Source: Acetobacterium wieringae (GTDB taxonomy: Bacteria; Bacillota; Clostridia; Eubacteriales; Eubacteriaceae). Taken from it: a DNA stretch of 64,000 bases. A model generated the notes under the pieces. It saw nothing but the letters and a program-made list of their open reading frames with translations. It searched no databases and was not told the DNA's origin. Of the stretch, positions 7,765 to 17,952 are shown one piece after another (positions within the stretch are counted from its first letter, which is position 1; every line of letters begins with the position of its first letter). Where the stretch lies: the NCBI RefSeq assembly GCF_026646375.1, contig NZ_JAIPPU010000019.1:1-64000 (forward strand), in the 5' to 3' direction. The translations under genes and the position numbers were made by a program.

Positions 7765-10700
7765 CTAGTTCTTCCGTTCCAGATTCCGTTTGGCCGTTTC
7801 CATCATCAGTTTGATGCGGTTTAACTGATTGACTTCACTGGCACCCGGATCGTAGTCGATGGGGGCAATGTTTGCCAGTGGGTATCTGTGACGGATCGGT
7901 TTGATCATTCCTTTTCCCATGACATGATTGGGTAGACAGGCAAAGGGCTGGACACAAACAATGTTTTCGACCCCATCATCGATCAGCTCCATCATTTCCG
8001 CCGTCAGGAACCAACCCTCACCGCCTTGATTTCCCAGGGAAATTAGTTCCTGGGCTTTTTTAGCCTTTTTCTCAATGGTCGAGGGAGCATGGAAGTGGGT
8101 GCTTGCTTCCAGCGCACTTTTCATATTTTTGCGGGAAAACTCCAGTAACTGAATAATTAACTTGGCTCTCTTCATTGATTTTCGCTTACCGGATAATTCT
8201 TCATATTTAAAGACCTGGTTGTAACAACAGTACAGGAAAAAGTCCATCAAATCCGGCATCACCACCTCAGCCCCTTCGGCTTCCAGCACTGCCTGAAGGT
8301 TATTGTTGGCAGTGGGGTGGTATTTTACCAGAATTTCGCCGACAATGGCCACCTTGGGCAATTTTTTATCACTTCGGGGCAGGGCATCAAATTCATTGAC
8401 AATCGCCCGCACGTTTTCTTTGAAATCCCGGAGATTTCCGTTTTTCATGCCCGCTTTTATTTTTTTTCGCCAATGTTGGTATAATTCTTCAGTTGATCCG
8501 GGATGGAGCTCATAAGGTCTCGTACCACTGACAACCCGTTGCAGCAGATCACCATAAACAATCCCTACTAATAGCCGGGTCAGCAGCGGCAGACTGAGTT
8601 TAAACCCGGGATTCTTTTCCAGACCAATCGCACTCAGGGAAATTACCGGAATTTGAGACATTCCGGCTGATTCCAGGGCTTTTCTGATAAATGCCACATA
8701 ATTGGAGGCCCGACAGGGTCCTCCGGTCTGAGTCATCAATACCGACACATTATCGAGATCATATTTTCCTGATTTCAGGGCGGCCATAATCTGCCCGGTA
8801 GTAATAATGGTAGGATAGCAGGCATCGTTATTAACATAGGTTAAGCCTTCATCAATGGCAGCATTATCCACGCTGGGCATCACTTCAATATGATAACCAT
8901 ATTTCTCCATGGCCTCTTCCAGAAAATCAAAATGGATCGGGGACATCTGCGGCGCCAGCAGGGTGTGATTCTTTTTCATCGCTTTGGTAAAGACCACCCG
9001 TTGTTTCATCGGAGTTGGTGCCACCACAATATTATTTTTTTCGCGTTCGATCATTGCCGCTTTGAGCGACCGCATCCGGATTCGGATGGCACCGAGATTA
9101 TTGACCTCATCAATTTTAATCAGTGTATAAATATTACCGTGACTCTCCAGAATTTCCTGGGTTTGTTCCGAGGTCACCGCATCCAGTCCACAGCCAAAGG
9201 AGGTCAGTTGCACCAGCTCCAGAAAATCATGTTGATTGACCACCTCAGCCGCCTTATATAGACGACTGTGGTATTTCCATTGATCCAGAACCCGAAAACG
9301 CTCATCTGCTTTGGGATGATAAAGATGAGCAATCGCATCTTCAGTAAGCACCGCCATATCCAGACCCGTAATGATATGATCCAGACCATGATTGACCTCC
9401 GGATCGATATGATAAGGTCGGCCCGCCAAAACGATGCCTTTTTGCCCGGTCTCTTTTAAATAAGCAATGGTCTCTTCGCCTTTTTTCTCCATGTCCCGAC
9501 GGAAGGCTTCTTTCTCAGCAGTGGCCGCCTTCATGGCAACGGCAATTTCCTGTTGATTGATGCCGTAAGCGCCAAAAATTTCAGCCAACCGTTCTTCCAG
9601 ACGCTGATCATTGTCAAAGGGCAAAAAAGGATTCAAGAAAGTGATACCAACTTTTTGAACATCATCCTGATTATGCTTGATGGTTTCCGGATAGGACATG
9701 ACAATCGGGCAATTGTACCAGTTATCGACGTCGTCAAATTCTTGTTCCTCGTAAGGAATACAAGGATAGAAAATCAGGTTAATGCCCTGATCCAGCAGCG
9801 CCTGAATATGACCATGGGCCAGTTTAGCCGGATAACAGACTGACTCTGACGGAATACTCTCCATGCCTTTTTCATAGATCTTGCGATTCGATTCCGGCGA
9901 TAACACCACCCGATATCCCAGATGGGTAAAGAAGGTATGCCAGAAGGGATAATTTTCATAGAGATTTAGTACCCGGGGGATCCCGATACTGCCTCTAGGT
10001 GCTTCTGCTTCAACCAGCGAGGTATAATTAAAGATCCGCTGATACTTGTATTGATAGAGATTGGGCAGCTCGGCATTCTTTTTAACATTCCCTTCACCAA
10101 TCTCACATCGATTTCCTGTAATATGACGACTGCCGTCGTTAAAGCGGTTAATCGTCAACAGACAATTGTTACTGCAGCCGCCGCAACGTTTGTGGCTGAC
10201 TTCGACAGCAAAATCGTCCAGCGCTTCTACATCTAAAAGATGACTCCGTTCTCCAGGGAGATAATTTTCCCGGGCAATCAGCGCTGCACCAAAAGCGCCC
10301 ATCAAGCCTGCGATATCCGGACGAATAACCTCTTTTTCGGTGATTTTTTCAAAAGTCCGCAGCACCGCCTGATTATTAAAGGTGCCCCCCTGAACAATGA
10401 TATGTTCACCCAATTCTTTGGGGTTATGAATTTTTATCACCTTCTGTAAAGCGTTCTTGATAACCGAATAAGACAGACCGGCTGAGATGTCTCCGACTTC
10501 AGCCCCTTCTTTCTGGGACTGCTTGACCTTGGAATTCATAAAAACTGTGCAGCGGGTACCCAGATCCACCGGGTTTTCTGCCATCAAGGCAGCATCCACA
10601 AAGGCTTGCATGTCAAGATCCAGAGATTTGGCAAAGGTTTCTAAAAATGAACCACAACCCGAGGAGCAGGCTTCATTGAGAATGATACTATCGATGGTGC

Positions 10701-12000
10701 CATTTTTAATCTTCATGCATTTCATATCCTGGCCGCCAATATCAAGAATAAAATCAACCTCAGGACAAAAATATTTAGCCCCCTTATAATGGGCAATGGT
10801 TTCAATTTCGCCGATATCGATTTTTAGGGCTTTTTTGATCAGACTTTCACCATAACCGGTAACCGTCGACTTGCCGATATAGACATCAGTTGGCAGTGAT
10901 TCGTAGATTTGTTTGATAATTTTGATCGACTGGGCCAGCGGACTGCCCTCGTTGCCACCATAATAACTGTACAGCAAGGCACCATCGTTATCAATGACAA
11001 CCGCCTTGGTGGTGGTGGAACCCACATCGATTCCTAAAAAACAGCAACCCGAATGATCTTGTAACGCTCTTTTGACAACCTGGTTTTGATCATGTCGTTG
11101 CCGGAACTGCTGCAGTTCTTCCCGCGACCGAAACAGCGGCTCCAGCCGACCGACTTCATTTTCTGATACCGCATCAAGATTTTCCACTGCTTCAACCAGA
11201 TCAGCAAAATTCATTGGCGCTTCTTTTTCAGCCGAATAAGCCGCCCCCATGGCAACAAAAAGATTGGATTTTTCTGGAAAAATAATCTGCTCCTCAGTCA
11301 GTTTTAGGGTTTCAATAAACCGCTTTCGTAATTCTGACAGAAAATAAAGCGGTCCCCCTAAAAAAGCCACATTCCCACGGATCGGATGACCACAGGCCAG
11401 GCCACTGATCGTTTGATTGACTACCGCCTGAAAAATTGACGCAGCAATATCGGCTTTCTCTGCCCCTTCATTGATCAGCGGCTGGATATCGGTTTTCGAA
11501 AAAACCCCGCAGCGGGAGGCAATCGGATAAATCATCGTATGGGTTTTGGATAATTCGTTGAGTCCCTCAGCATCGGTTTTTAAAAGCGTTGCCATCTGAT
11601 CGACAAAGGCGCCGGTGCCCCCGGCACAGGTACCATTCATTCGCTGTTCAATGGTACCGGAAAAAAAGGTGATCTTGGCATCTTCACCACCCAACTCAAT
11701 AGCCACCTCGGTTTGGGGAATAACCCGTTCCACCGCCAGTGTACTGGCGACCACTTCCTGAACAAAGGGAATGCCAAGCCATTGAGAGATCATCAGCCCA
11801 CCGGAACCGGTGACACAAACCCGAGTCTGTAAATCTCCCAGTTTTTGGTAGGTTTCTTTTAAAAGATTGATGATAGTGACCTTGATGTTTGACAAATGAC
11901 GCCGGTATTCCTCAAAGATGATTTCGTTTTTTTTGTCAATCACCACCACCTTAATGGTGGTGGAGCCGATGTCGATGCCCATTTTATAATTGCTTTTCAT
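7765..12000 (-). CDS. Giant acyl-CoA dehydratase activase-related protein (two BadF/BadG ATPase domains plus DUF2229-type region)
   Basis: 1411 residues. Two ASKHA ATPase domains of the HgdC/BadF family start at about residue 5 ([13 protein letters not shown]) and about 322 ([13 protein letters not shown]). Each keeps cysteines that in HgdC ligate the [4Fe-4S] cluster: TCAGGTGAF and SRCGVF in the first, ACSSGCGSF and TRCTVF in the second. A cysteine motif CGGCSNNC is near 607-614. Next comes a region of the CoA-dehydratase-activator/DUF2229 type (about 670-900), then a C-terminal HgdB-like region with NNDACYPTI and GGPCRASNY. In known systems the activase transfers one electron by ATP hydrolysis to a 2-hydroxyacyl-CoA dehydratase or benzoyl-CoA reductase. 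No separate dehydratase subunits are nearby, so the partner and substrate are unknown. It lies 57 bp behind the sugar kinase gene. Confidence 0.88.
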   Translation of the reverse strand: MKSNYKMGIDIGSTTIKVVVIDKKNEIIFEEYRRHLSNIKVTIINLLKETYQKLGDLQTRVCVTGSGGLMISQWLGIPFVQEVVASTLAVERVIPQTEVAIELGGEDAKITFFSGTIEQRMNGTCAGGTGAFVDQMATLLKTDAEGLNELSKTHTMIYPIASRCGVFSKTDIQPLINEGAEKADIAASIFQAVVNQTISGLACGHPIRGNVAFLGGPLYFLSELRKRFIETLKLTEEQIIFPEKSNLFVAMGAAYSAEKEAPMNFADLVEAVENLDAVSENEVGRLEPLFRSREELQQFRQRHDQNQVVKRALQDHSGCCFLGIDVGSTTTKAVVIDNDGALLYSYYGGNEGSPLAQSIKIIKQIYESLPTDVYIGKSTVTGYGESLIKKALKIDIGEIETIAHYKGAKYFCPEVDFILDIGGQDMKCMKIKNGTIDSIILNEACSSGCGSFLETFAKSLDLDMQAFVDAALMAENPVDLGTRCTVFMNSKVKQSQKEGAEVGDISAGLSYSVIKNALQKVIKIHNPKELGEHIIVQGGTFNNQAVLRTFEKITEKEVIRPDIAGLMGAFGAALIARENYLPGERSHLLDVEALDDFAVEVSHKRCGGCSNNCLLTINRFNDGSRHITGNRCEIGEGNVKKNAELPNLYQYKYQRIFNYTSLVEAEAPRGSIGIPRVLNLYENYPFWHTFFTHLGYRVVLSPESNRKIYEKGMESIPSESVCYPAKLAHGHIQALLDQGINLIFYPCIPYEEQEFDDVDNWYNCPIVMSYPETIKHNQDDVQKVGITFLNPFLPFDNDQRLEERLAEIFGAYGINQQEIAVAMKAATAEKEAFRRDMEKKGEETIAYLKETGQKGIVLAGRPYHIDPEVNHGLDHIITGLDMAVLTEDAIAHLYHPKADERFRVLDQWKYHSRLYKAAEVVNQHDFLELVQLTSFGCGLDAVTSEQTQEILESHGNIYTLIKIDEVNNLGAIRIRMRSLKAAMIEREKNNIVVAPTPMKQRVVFTKAMKKNHTLLAPQMSPIHFDFLEEAMEKYGYHIEVMPSVDNAAIDEGLTYVNNDACYPTIITTGQIMAALKSGKYDLDNVSVLMTQTGGPCRASNYVAFIRKALESAGMSQIPVISLSAIGLEKNPGFKLSLPLLTRLLVGIVYGDLLQRVVSGTRPYELHPGSTEELYQHWRKKIKAGMKNGNLRDFKENVRAIVNEFDALPRSDKKLPKVAIVGEILVKYHPTANNNLQAVLEAEGAEVVMPDLMDFFLYCCYNQVFKYEELSGKRKSMKRAKLIIQLLEFSRKNMKSALEASTHFHAPSTIEKKAKKAQELISLGNQGGEGWFLTAEMMELIDDGVENIVCVQPFACLPNHVMGKGMIKPIRHRYPLANIAPIDYDPGASEVNQLNRIKLMMETAKRNLERKN

Positions 12001-12057
12001 GTTATTTTATGACCTCTTCTCTAACCCGTCGGTTCTTATCTTTTCGTTCATCTGAAT

Positions 12058-13590
12058 TTAATCATATGACTGATATAAGGGTTTAACCCGACGATATAAT
12101 TGCTTATATAATTTACTATAAATTTCTGTATATATTATTGCATTTTCCGGGTTGGGCTGAAAAATCCTGGATTTTCTAATCATCGCCGCACTGGCAGTGT
12201 GAATGTCCGGATAATGATTTATACCCACAAAGGTGGCGATGGCTGCGCCTAAACCGGTGGTCTCAAAGGTCTGAACCCGGTATACCGGCCGATTAAAAAT
12301 ATCGGCCATAATCTGAGCCACTCCATCGCTGCGGGAGCCCCCGCCGGACAGCCCAACAGCCTGAATCGGCACCTTGGTTTTGCGTTCAATCCGTTCTACC
12401 CCTTCCAGCAAGGCGTAGCCCAGACCTTCAACGATAGCCCGGTAAATATGGCGCTTGTCATGACCCTCACTAAAGCCGATAAAGGTTCCCCGGGCTTCAG
12501 GCCGAAAAGCTTCGCGACCCCAATAAGGCTGATGAACCAAGCCATCCGCTCCTGGCCGGGTCGTTTCGAGATAGCCCTCCAAAACCTCATGGATCGCTTG
12601 GGGATCAGACTGATCAAGAAATTCCCGGATATACCAATCGATCATCCAAAATCCGTGATAAATGGTTACTTCAGGATTATACGCGTCATTTTCCACCGCT
12701 GCAAAGGAAGGGTAGAAGGGATAAAGCTCCACATATTTTTTTGTGGTTACCTCCACCGTTGATTGTGTACCCAGTGAAATACTGGCGATCTCCGAGGTCA
12801 AGGCCCCGACACCAACGGTTTCACAGCCTTTATCTGTTCCTGAAGCAACAATCGGCAAACCCAACGGTAGACCAGTAGCTGCGGCGGCAGTTGCCGTCAG
12901 ATACCCGATGACTTCGCAGGAGTCGGTCAACTCATAGCATTTTTCCGGCTCAACCTGAAGAATCTGGGTTTTGACGTTATACTTGCCACACCACTGTTTC
13001 TTTTTCGTGTCAAAGGGCAGATGACCGGCCGTGTTGGAACGGCTGTCAGCTATTTTCCCTGTTAAACGACTCAAAAAATAGGTCGAAAGAAAAACGACCT
13101 TATCTGCATTAGCCCAGATTTCCGGTTCCTGAACCTTGATCCAGTTGACATGGGCAGTTTTACTGAAGGATTTGGCGTAGCTGCTAAACCCAATACATTT
13201 AAAAAGCAGCGCATAGGGCCAGGGATAGGGCAACGGTTCGGCTAGTTCCCGACGATCCAACCAACTGATAAAATTCCGCAGCGGTTCACCCTCTTCATCA
13301 ACCACCGTGATAACATCCCGCTGACAGGACACCGTCATTCCCTGAATGGTCAAAAACAGCGCAGGTGTCATTTCCTTAAGCTCCAAAACCACTTTGACCA
13401 AGGCCTTCCAGAACATTTCTGGAGCAGCTTCTTTCCACTGGAAATGTTTCGAATAATAGCCCTTGAACACTTCTTCGCTTTTAGCCAGCTCATTACCGGA
13501 CTCATCAAAAATAATTCCCCGAAGTCCTCGGGTACCGCAATCGATAGTTAAAACTGAATTCTTATTTAGCATGCTTTTAATGTTGTCCAA
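12058..13590 (-). CDS. FGGY-family carbohydrate kinase
   Basis: About 510 residues from the proposed start. The N-terminal ATPase fold shows LTIDCGTRGLRG with the phosphate-binding loop, and the C-terminal half shows GTDKGCETVGVGA, SLGTQSTVEV and GLSGGGSRSDGVAQIMADIFNRPV, typical of xylulokinase-type FGGY kinases; the sugar cannot be assigned. The open frame extends to 13656, but a promoter (13625-13652) lies inside that extension. I prefer the TTG at 13590, which has GGGAG 8 bp upstream; ATG at 13572 is the alternative. The gene is likely co-transcribed with the activase gene. Confidence 0.85.
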   Translation of the reverse strand: MDNIKSMLNKNSVLTIDCGTRGLRGIIFDESGNELAKSEEVFKGYYSKHFQWKEAAPEMFWKALVKVVLELKEMTPALFLTIQGMTVSCQRDVITVVDEEGEPLRNFISWLDRRELAEPLPYPWPYALLFKCIGFSSYAKSFSKTAHVNWIKVQEPEIWANADKVVFLSTYFLSRLTGKIADSRSNTAGHLPFDTKKKQWCGKYNVKTQILQVEPEKCYELTDSCEVIGYLTATAAAATGLPLGLPIVASGTDKGCETVGVGALTSEIASISLGTQSTVEVTTKKYVELYPFYPSFAAVENDAYNPEVTIYHGFWMIDWYIREFLDQSDPQAIHEVLEGYLETTRPGADGLVHQPYWGREAFRPEARGTFIGFSEGHDKRHIYRAIVEGLGYALLEGVERIERKTKVPIQAVGLSGGGSRSDGVAQIMADIFNRPVYRVQTFETTGLGAAIATFVGINHYPDIHTASAAMIRKSRIFQPNPENAIIYTEIYSKLYKQLYRRVKPLYQSYD

Positions 13591-13624
13591 AATCCATTCT
13601 CCCGACATCAACTCATTTCGTATC

Positions 13625-13652
13625 ATTATACCAAATAGTTTGAAAGTGTAAA
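13625..13652 (-). promoter_or_regulatory. Promoter of the FGGY kinase-activase operon
   Basis: Minus-strand -35 TTTACA (13647-13652), 16 bp, -10 TATAAT (13625-13630). It abuts the T-run of the upstream operon's terminator. It lies inside the longest open frame of the kinase, which shows that the first ATG of that frame is not used from this promoter. Confidence 0.7.
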
Positions 13653-13654
13653 AC

Positions 13655-13695
13655 AAAAAGCGTTGAATAAAAAGAATTTACTTTTTATTCAACGC
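13655..13695 (-). terminator. Intrinsic terminator of the Tm-1-like operon
   Basis: A perfect 15-bp stem GCGTTGAATAAAAAG / CTTTTTATTCAACGC (13660-13674 and 13681-13695) with a 6-nt loop. On the minus strand it is followed by TTTTTG. It separates the Tm-1-like operon from the kinase operon. Confidence 0.9.
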
Positions 13696-13761
13696 CTAGT
13701 TTATCGTAAAAATACTGTGTCGACAAAAGGCTATATCAATTGCTTTTGTCTACTATTCGTT

Positions 13762-14589
13762 TTACAGTTTGATGTCTTTAAAATCCTTAACCTGTTTGGT
13801 GATGGCAATTTCGGTTGGTAGCCGTTCAATGCTGGATGCGCCAAAGAAGCCGCAAACCCCAGTCGTTCGATCAAGGACATACTTGGCATCTTCCGGTTCA
13901 GCCACCGGGCCACCGTGAACAATGACCATAATGTCCGGATTAATGGCTTTGCCTGCGTCACAGATCTCCTGGGTCAGCTTGACACAGTCATCCAGGGTTT
14001 TCGCAGTCCCTGCCCCGATACTGCCCTTGGTGGTCAGTCCCATATGGGCAACCAGGACATCGGCACCAGCTTTGGCCATTTTTTCAGCCTCTTCGACATT
14101 GAAAACATAGGGCGTCGTGACCAGATCCAGTTCATGAGCTTTCTTTATCATCTCCACTTCCAGATCATAACCCATATTGGTTTCTTCCAGATTTTGACGG
14201 AAGACCCCATCGATTAAGCCGACGGTCGGGAAATTCTGTACGCCTGAGAACCCGGCTTCTTTGACCTGTTTTAAAAACATTTCCATATCTCTAAACGGAT
14301 CGGTGCCGCAGACGCCAGCTAAAACCGGTGTATCTTTAACAATCGTTACCACTTCTCGGGCCATATCCATCACAATGGCATTGGCATCGCCATAAGATAA
14401 CAACCCGGCTAAAGAACCCCGGCCAGCCATCCGATACCGGCCAGAATTGTAGATAATAATCAGGTCAACGCCACCGGCTTCAGCGCATTTGGCCGAAATC
14501 CCTGTTCCTGCTCCAGCGCCAACCACCGAAATTCCGTTAGCTTCCTGTTCTCTTAACCGTCTTAGTACTTCTTCTCGTTTTATTGCCAT
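13762..14589 (-). CDS. PEP-hydrolase-family TIM-barrel protein (Tm-1 C-terminal-domain type)
   Basis: 275 residues from ATG at 14589, chosen because AAAGGAG stands just before it (the open frame runs on to 14622). The sequence has the pattern of the phosphoenolpyruvate-hydrolase-like TIM-barrel family: [20 protein letters not shown] near the start, [67 protein letters not shown], and [14 protein letters not shown] at the end. The family name comes from a presumed activity; the reaction of this protein is not known. In tomato Tm-1 this domain is fused to a UPF0261 domain; here the UPF0261 partner is the gene directly upstream, 13 bp away. The regulator at 16073-17923 carries a paralogous copy as its N-terminal domain. 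Confidence 0.85.
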   Translation of the reverse strand: MAIKREEVLRRLREQEANGISVVGAGAGTGISAKCAEAGGVDLIIIYNSGRYRMAGRGSLAGLLSYGDANAIVMDMAREVVTIVKDTPVLAGVCGTDPFRDMEMFLKQVKEAGFSGVQNFPTVGLIDGVFRQNLEETNMGYDLEVEMIKKAHELDLVTTPYVFNVEEAEKMAKAGADVLVAHMGLTTKGSIGAGTAKTLDDCVKLTQEICDAGKAINPDIMVIVHGGPVAEPEDAKYVLDRTTGVCGFFGASSIERLPTEIAITKQVKDFKDIKL

Positions 14590-14602
14590 GTTATTTTCTC
14601 CT

Positions 14603-15820
14603 TTAAACGTTCTTTGCTTCAATCATCGTAATCAATTTCTCTGCCATCGCCAAAGCAAAGGCTTCGTCGTTGATATCGGTATCCATTTCGACCAGTTCGA
14701 CTTTATCGTCGATATTAGCCCGTAATTGGGCAAACAATTCGGCATCTTCTTCCGGACCGTAAAATGGTGCACCTTCCACATCAATGGCAGAAACCCCTTT
14801 TAGTGGAATAAATAGGGCAACCGGGCCGGTGGCCATGTTTAACTTGCTGGCAATGATTTTTCCCATCTGAGAACACTCAGAAACAGTGGTTCTCATCAGG
14901 GTGACGCTGGCATTATGTTTATACAGGTTACGATCTTTATATTTTTCAGGAACAGTTTCAATGGCTCCAAAATTGACCATATCGAGTGCCCCCACCGAAA
15001 CAACCTCAGGGATTCCCGCCTTGGCTGCCGCTTCCAGTCGGGTTGGTCCCGCTGTGAAGACCCCGCCAGCTACCTCATCGCACCACTCGGTGGTCGTGGC
15101 ATCAAATACACCTTTGATAAAGCCCGCTTCAATCAAGCTTTCCATGGCCATCCCACCAGCACCGGTAGCGTGGAATACCAGCACCTCATAACCCTGATCT
15201 TCCAGATACTCTCTGGCTGTGGTAACACAAGGCGTAGTGACACCAAACATGGTGGCTGCCAGCAATGGTTTTTCTTCCTTAAGCTCAGGAATATCAAAAC
15301 TGGCCATCCCAGCGATGGCATTGGCGGCATTGGCCAAAATATGATTGGAGATGCTGTTGATCCCGGAAATATCGACCACCGAATACATCATCGTGATGTC
15401 TTTTTCACCAACATAGGGACGGGTGTCACCTGAAGCCACGGTGGATACCATAATCTTCGGCACACCAACTGGCAGACTTCGCATTGCAAAGGTACCGATG
15501 GTGGTTCCGGCCGATCCCCCCAAACTGATAACGCCGTCAACCTTTCCCTGGTCATACAACTCTCTGGTAATTTTTGCTGCCCCGGCCATCATCACGTCAA
15601 TACCCAAGCCCCGATCATGTTGCTGCTGCAACTCATCTAAAGATGATCCCCCGGCTACAGCAACCGCTTCACTGGTGATGTCCGGCTCAAACAACGGCTC
15701 GCCCATCACCCCACAGTTGATTGTGGTGGTGTTTAAGCCCTGCTTTTCAATCAATTCCTTAATAAACTGGAATTCATGACCCTTGGTATCAAAGGTTCCG
15801 ACGATTAACACGTTTTTCAT
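14603..15820 (-). CDS. Tm-1-like ATP-binding domain protein (UPF0261)
   Basis: 405 residues from ATG at 15820. The open frame extends to 15973, but the first 51 codons are rejected because AAGGGGGGC precedes the ATG at 15820 and a sigma-54 promoter lies inside the extension. Family features are [14 protein letters not shown] at the N-terminus, [42 protein letters not shown] in pieces near residues 90-135, and [19 protein letters not shown] near 215-235. Tomato Tm-1, which blocks tomato mosaic virus replication, has this as its N-terminal ATP-binding domain. The bacterial role is unknown. It is the first gene of a two-gene operon with the TIM-barrel gene. Confidence 0.88.
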   Translation of the reverse strand: MKNVLIVGTFDTKGHEFQFIKELIEKQGLNTTTINCGVMGEPLFEPDITSEAVAVAGGSSLDELQQQHDRGLGIDVMMAGAAKITRELYDQGKVDGVISLGGSAGTTIGTFAMRSLPVGVPKIMVSTVASGDTRPYVGEKDITMMYSVVDISGINSISNHILANAANAIAGMASFDIPELKEEKPLLAATMFGVTTPCVTTAREYLEDQGYEVLVFHATGAGGMAMESLIEAGFIKGVFDATTTEWCDEVAGGVFTAGPTRLEAAAKAGIPEVVSVGALDMVNFGAIETVPEKYKDRNLYKHNASVTLMRTTVSECSQMGKIIASKLNMATGPVALFIPLKGVSAIDVEGAPFYGPEEDAELFAQLRANIDDKVELVEMDTDINDEAFALAMAEKLITMIEAKNV

Positions 15821-15934
15821 TCCATGCCCCCCTTGTGATTTTTTACTTAACTTACTTGATTTGTAATTACTTTGAACAAATCTCATTTTATTAAGTCGCT
15901 TTGAATTTAATTCATTATTTAAATTCATTAAATA

Positions 15935-15950
15935 CGCAAGGTTTATGCCA
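15935..15950 (-). promoter_or_regulatory. Sigma-54 (-24/-12) promoter of the Tm-1-like operon
   Basis: On the minus strand TGGCATAAACCTTGCG matches the sigma-54 consensus: GG and GC dinucleotides are separated by exactly 10 bp (TGGCA at 15946-15950 and TTGC at 15936-15939). The predicted start site is near 15924, about 104 nt upstream of the ATG at 15820. The adjacent upstream gene encodes a sigma-54 activator, and rpoN itself is at 53487-54938. Confidence 0.85.
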
Positions 15951-15978
15951 AAAATTAAAATGCTCAAATCCACTGTTT

Positions 15979-16002
15979 CCGCTATTCAATATGAATCAGC
16001 GG
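15979..16002. promoter_or_regulatory. Imperfect inverted repeat upstream of the sigma-54 promoter
   Basis: CCGCTATTC / GAATCAGCGG form an inverted repeat with one extra base, about 30-50 bp upstream of the -24 element. No T-run follows on either strand, so it is not a clear terminator. It could be a regulator site or the 3' stem of the activator transcript. Confidence 0.35.
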
Positions 16003-16027
16003 GCAATCGATTTCTCAGATAAATGTC

Positions 16028-16070
16028 GAATGGGTAATATTTTCTCAAATCGAGTAAATATTACCCATTC
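16028..16070. promoter_or_regulatory. Perfect 15-bp inverted repeat, candidate upstream activator site
   Basis: GAATGGGTAATATTT (16028-16042) and AAATATTACCCATTC (16056-16070) are perfect arms with a 13-bp spacer. The repeat lies about 105-145 bp upstream of the predicted sigma-54 start site, the usual distance for enhancer sites of bacterial enhancer-binding proteins, and directly follows the stop codon of the activator. A terminator role is less likely because no T-run follows. Confidence 0.6.
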
Positions 16071-16072
16071 AT

Positions 16073-17923
16073 TCAATCCACCGATTCCGATTCTGTCGAT
16101 AAATTGTATTTCATGATTTTATTATAGAGGGTTCGTCGTGAAATACCGATCCGTTGGGCTGCTTCGGTTCGGTTCCATTGACAGGCTTTAAGAATTTCTA
16201 GAATATAATTGCTTTCCAGATGTTCCTTACTTGTTGTCAGCATTTCTGCCCCGTGCATAGCAAGCGCCTGTGATTGTTTGATCCTCGATTTTGGCTTATG
16301 CAATTCTTCCACTACCATGTCATCCCGTCTAATGTATTTTCCTTCACTGAGGATCACCGCCCGTTCCAGAACATGCTTCAGTTCGCGAACATTGCCCGGC
16401 CAGGGGCATTCCATCAGATAGGCCATTGCGTCCGGAGCCAATCGTTTTTCTTCCAGTTGATATTTTATTTTGAATTCGTCCAAAAAGCGATTGCATAAAA
16501 GTGGAATGTCCTCGGTATGCCGCCGTAGCGGTGGGGTATTGATTTCCACCACATTTAGCCGGTAGTAAAGATCCTCCCGAAAATGATTTTCAGCTACCGC
16601 CTGTTTAATATCGACATTGGTGGCACAAACAATCCGCACATCAACAAAAATAGTTTTTTCGCCGCCAACCCGTTCAAACTCCTGTTGCTGGATGATCCGC
16701 AGTACCTTCGCCTGGAGATCGACATCCATTTCCCCAATCTCATCCAGAAACAGAGTACCATGATTGGCCAGTTCAAATTTCCCCAACCGCCGCTTATCCG
16801 CCCCAGTAAACGCACCCTTTTCATGGCCAAACAATTCACTTTCCAATAAATTTGGTGGCAAAGCGGCGCAGTTTACCTTGATCAACGGACCCAGACAACG
16901 TTTACTGTTAAAATGCAGCGCCTTGGCCACCAGTTCTTTACCGGTTCCACTTTCTCCCTGAATTAGCACATTAACATCCTTATCGGCCACCTTATTGATC
17001 AATTCATACATATCCTGCATAATTACACTTTGCCCGACAATTTCATCAAACCCCCGCTTTTTGAGCAACTCTTTCTTTAAGTGTTTATTTTCCTGTTTTA
17101 ATTTATAATAGTTTTTAAACTTGTCGGTAGTTTCCGAAATCGCCAGTTCAGTGGGAATCCGCTCAAAGCTGGAGCCACCGATATAACCGATAGTCTGGGA
17201 GTTTTTATAAAAATAATAGGCATCCTCCGGCGAATTGATCGGCCCTCCATAAATCATCTTGTAGGTACGGGGATTAATCTCATCGACGGCCGCAAAAATT
17301 GCTTCTGTCATCTCCAGACATTCATTAATGGTGGAAAATACCTTGCCGGATTTCTCACCACCACGGGTCCAGCCAAAATGGGCACAGACAACATCCACCC
17401 CTGCCAGTGTCATCGCACGGGCCTGGATCTCATTAAAAACAAAAGCAATGGTGAATAGGTTAGCGGCCACTGCCTTAGTCATAAATTCAATTTCCTGCTC
17501 ATAACCCAGACCCTTCTCCTCCAACCATTCCCTGAATTGCCCGTCAATCAATCCAACGGTAGGAAAATTATTGACGCCGCTAAAACCCAGATCCCGGACT
17601 TTTTGAATCAATTCCTGATGGGTGTAATTGGGGTCGGTGGCATTAATCCCACAGATCACGGCCCGATCTTTGAGTTTTGGCAGTATCTCCCGGCTGGAAA
17701 AATCAAACACCAATTCATTACTGTTGGAAAATGGCATCATACATCCAATCGACGGAATGCCCGCCGAACGAAAGCGACCAGCACTGAGGGCCAACAACAA
17801 ATCAGCCCCGCCCTTAACCGCCTGCTTGGCAAAAAGACCCGATCCCACCGCCACCCCGATCACCGGTTTATTCATTCTTAAACTATTATGGATCATTTTT
17901 TCGATGGCTTCTTTTTTCTTCAT
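16073..17923 (-). CDS. Sigma-54 activator with a PEP-hydrolase-family TIM-barrel sensor domain
   Basis: 616 residues. The N-terminal ~275 residues are a paralogue of the 13762-14589 product: [16 protein letters not shown] and GGSSFERIPTELAI match its motifs nearly word for word. A short coiled segment (KQENKHLKKELLKK) leads to an AAA+ domain (about 300-530) with Walker A GESGTGKE, the sigma-54 contact loop GAFTGA, LFLDEIGEM and an arginine-finger region. A Fis-type helix-turn-helix ends the protein (EAAQRIGISRRTLYNKIMKY). It likely binds the repeat at 16028-16070 and drives the promoter at 15935-15950 when its sensor domain binds a ligand. The combination of domains is recognisable; the ligand is unknown. 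Confidence 0.92.
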   Translation of the reverse strand: MKKKEAIEKMIHNSLRMNKPVIGVAVGSGLFAKQAVKGGADLLLALSAGRFRSAGIPSIGCMMPFSNSNELVFDFSSREILPKLKDRAVICGINATDPNYTHQELIQKVRDLGFSGVNNFPTVGLIDGQFREWLEEKGLGYEQEIEFMTKAVAANLFTIAFVFNEIQARAMTLAGVDVVCAHFGWTRGGEKSGKVFSTINECLEMTEAIFAAVDEINPRTYKMIYGGPINSPEDAYYFYKNSQTIGYIGGSSFERIPTELAISETTDKFKNYYKLKQENKHLKKELLKKRGFDEIVGQSVIMQDMYELINKVADKDVNVLIQGESGTGKELVAKALHFNSKRCLGPLIKVNCAALPPNLLESELFGHEKGAFTGADKRRLGKFELANHGTLFLDEIGEMDVDLQAKVLRIIQQQEFERVGGEKTIFVDVRIVCATNVDIKQAVAENHFREDLYYRLNVVEINTPPLRRHTEDIPLLCNRFLDEFKIKYQLEEKRLAPDAMAYLMECPWPGNVRELKHVLERAVILSEGKYIRRDDMVVEELHKPKSRIKQSQALAMHGAEMLTTSKEHLESNYILEILKACQWNRTEAAQRIGISRRTLYNKIMKYNLSTESESVD

Positions 17924-17952
17924 GGTATTCTCCCACTGAAAACTTTACTCTC

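Noticed and set aside
15821-15973. N-terminal extension of the Tm-1-like protein
   Set aside because: It contains the sigma-54 promoter, has no ribosome site, and the family normally starts near the [11 protein letters not shown] strand.
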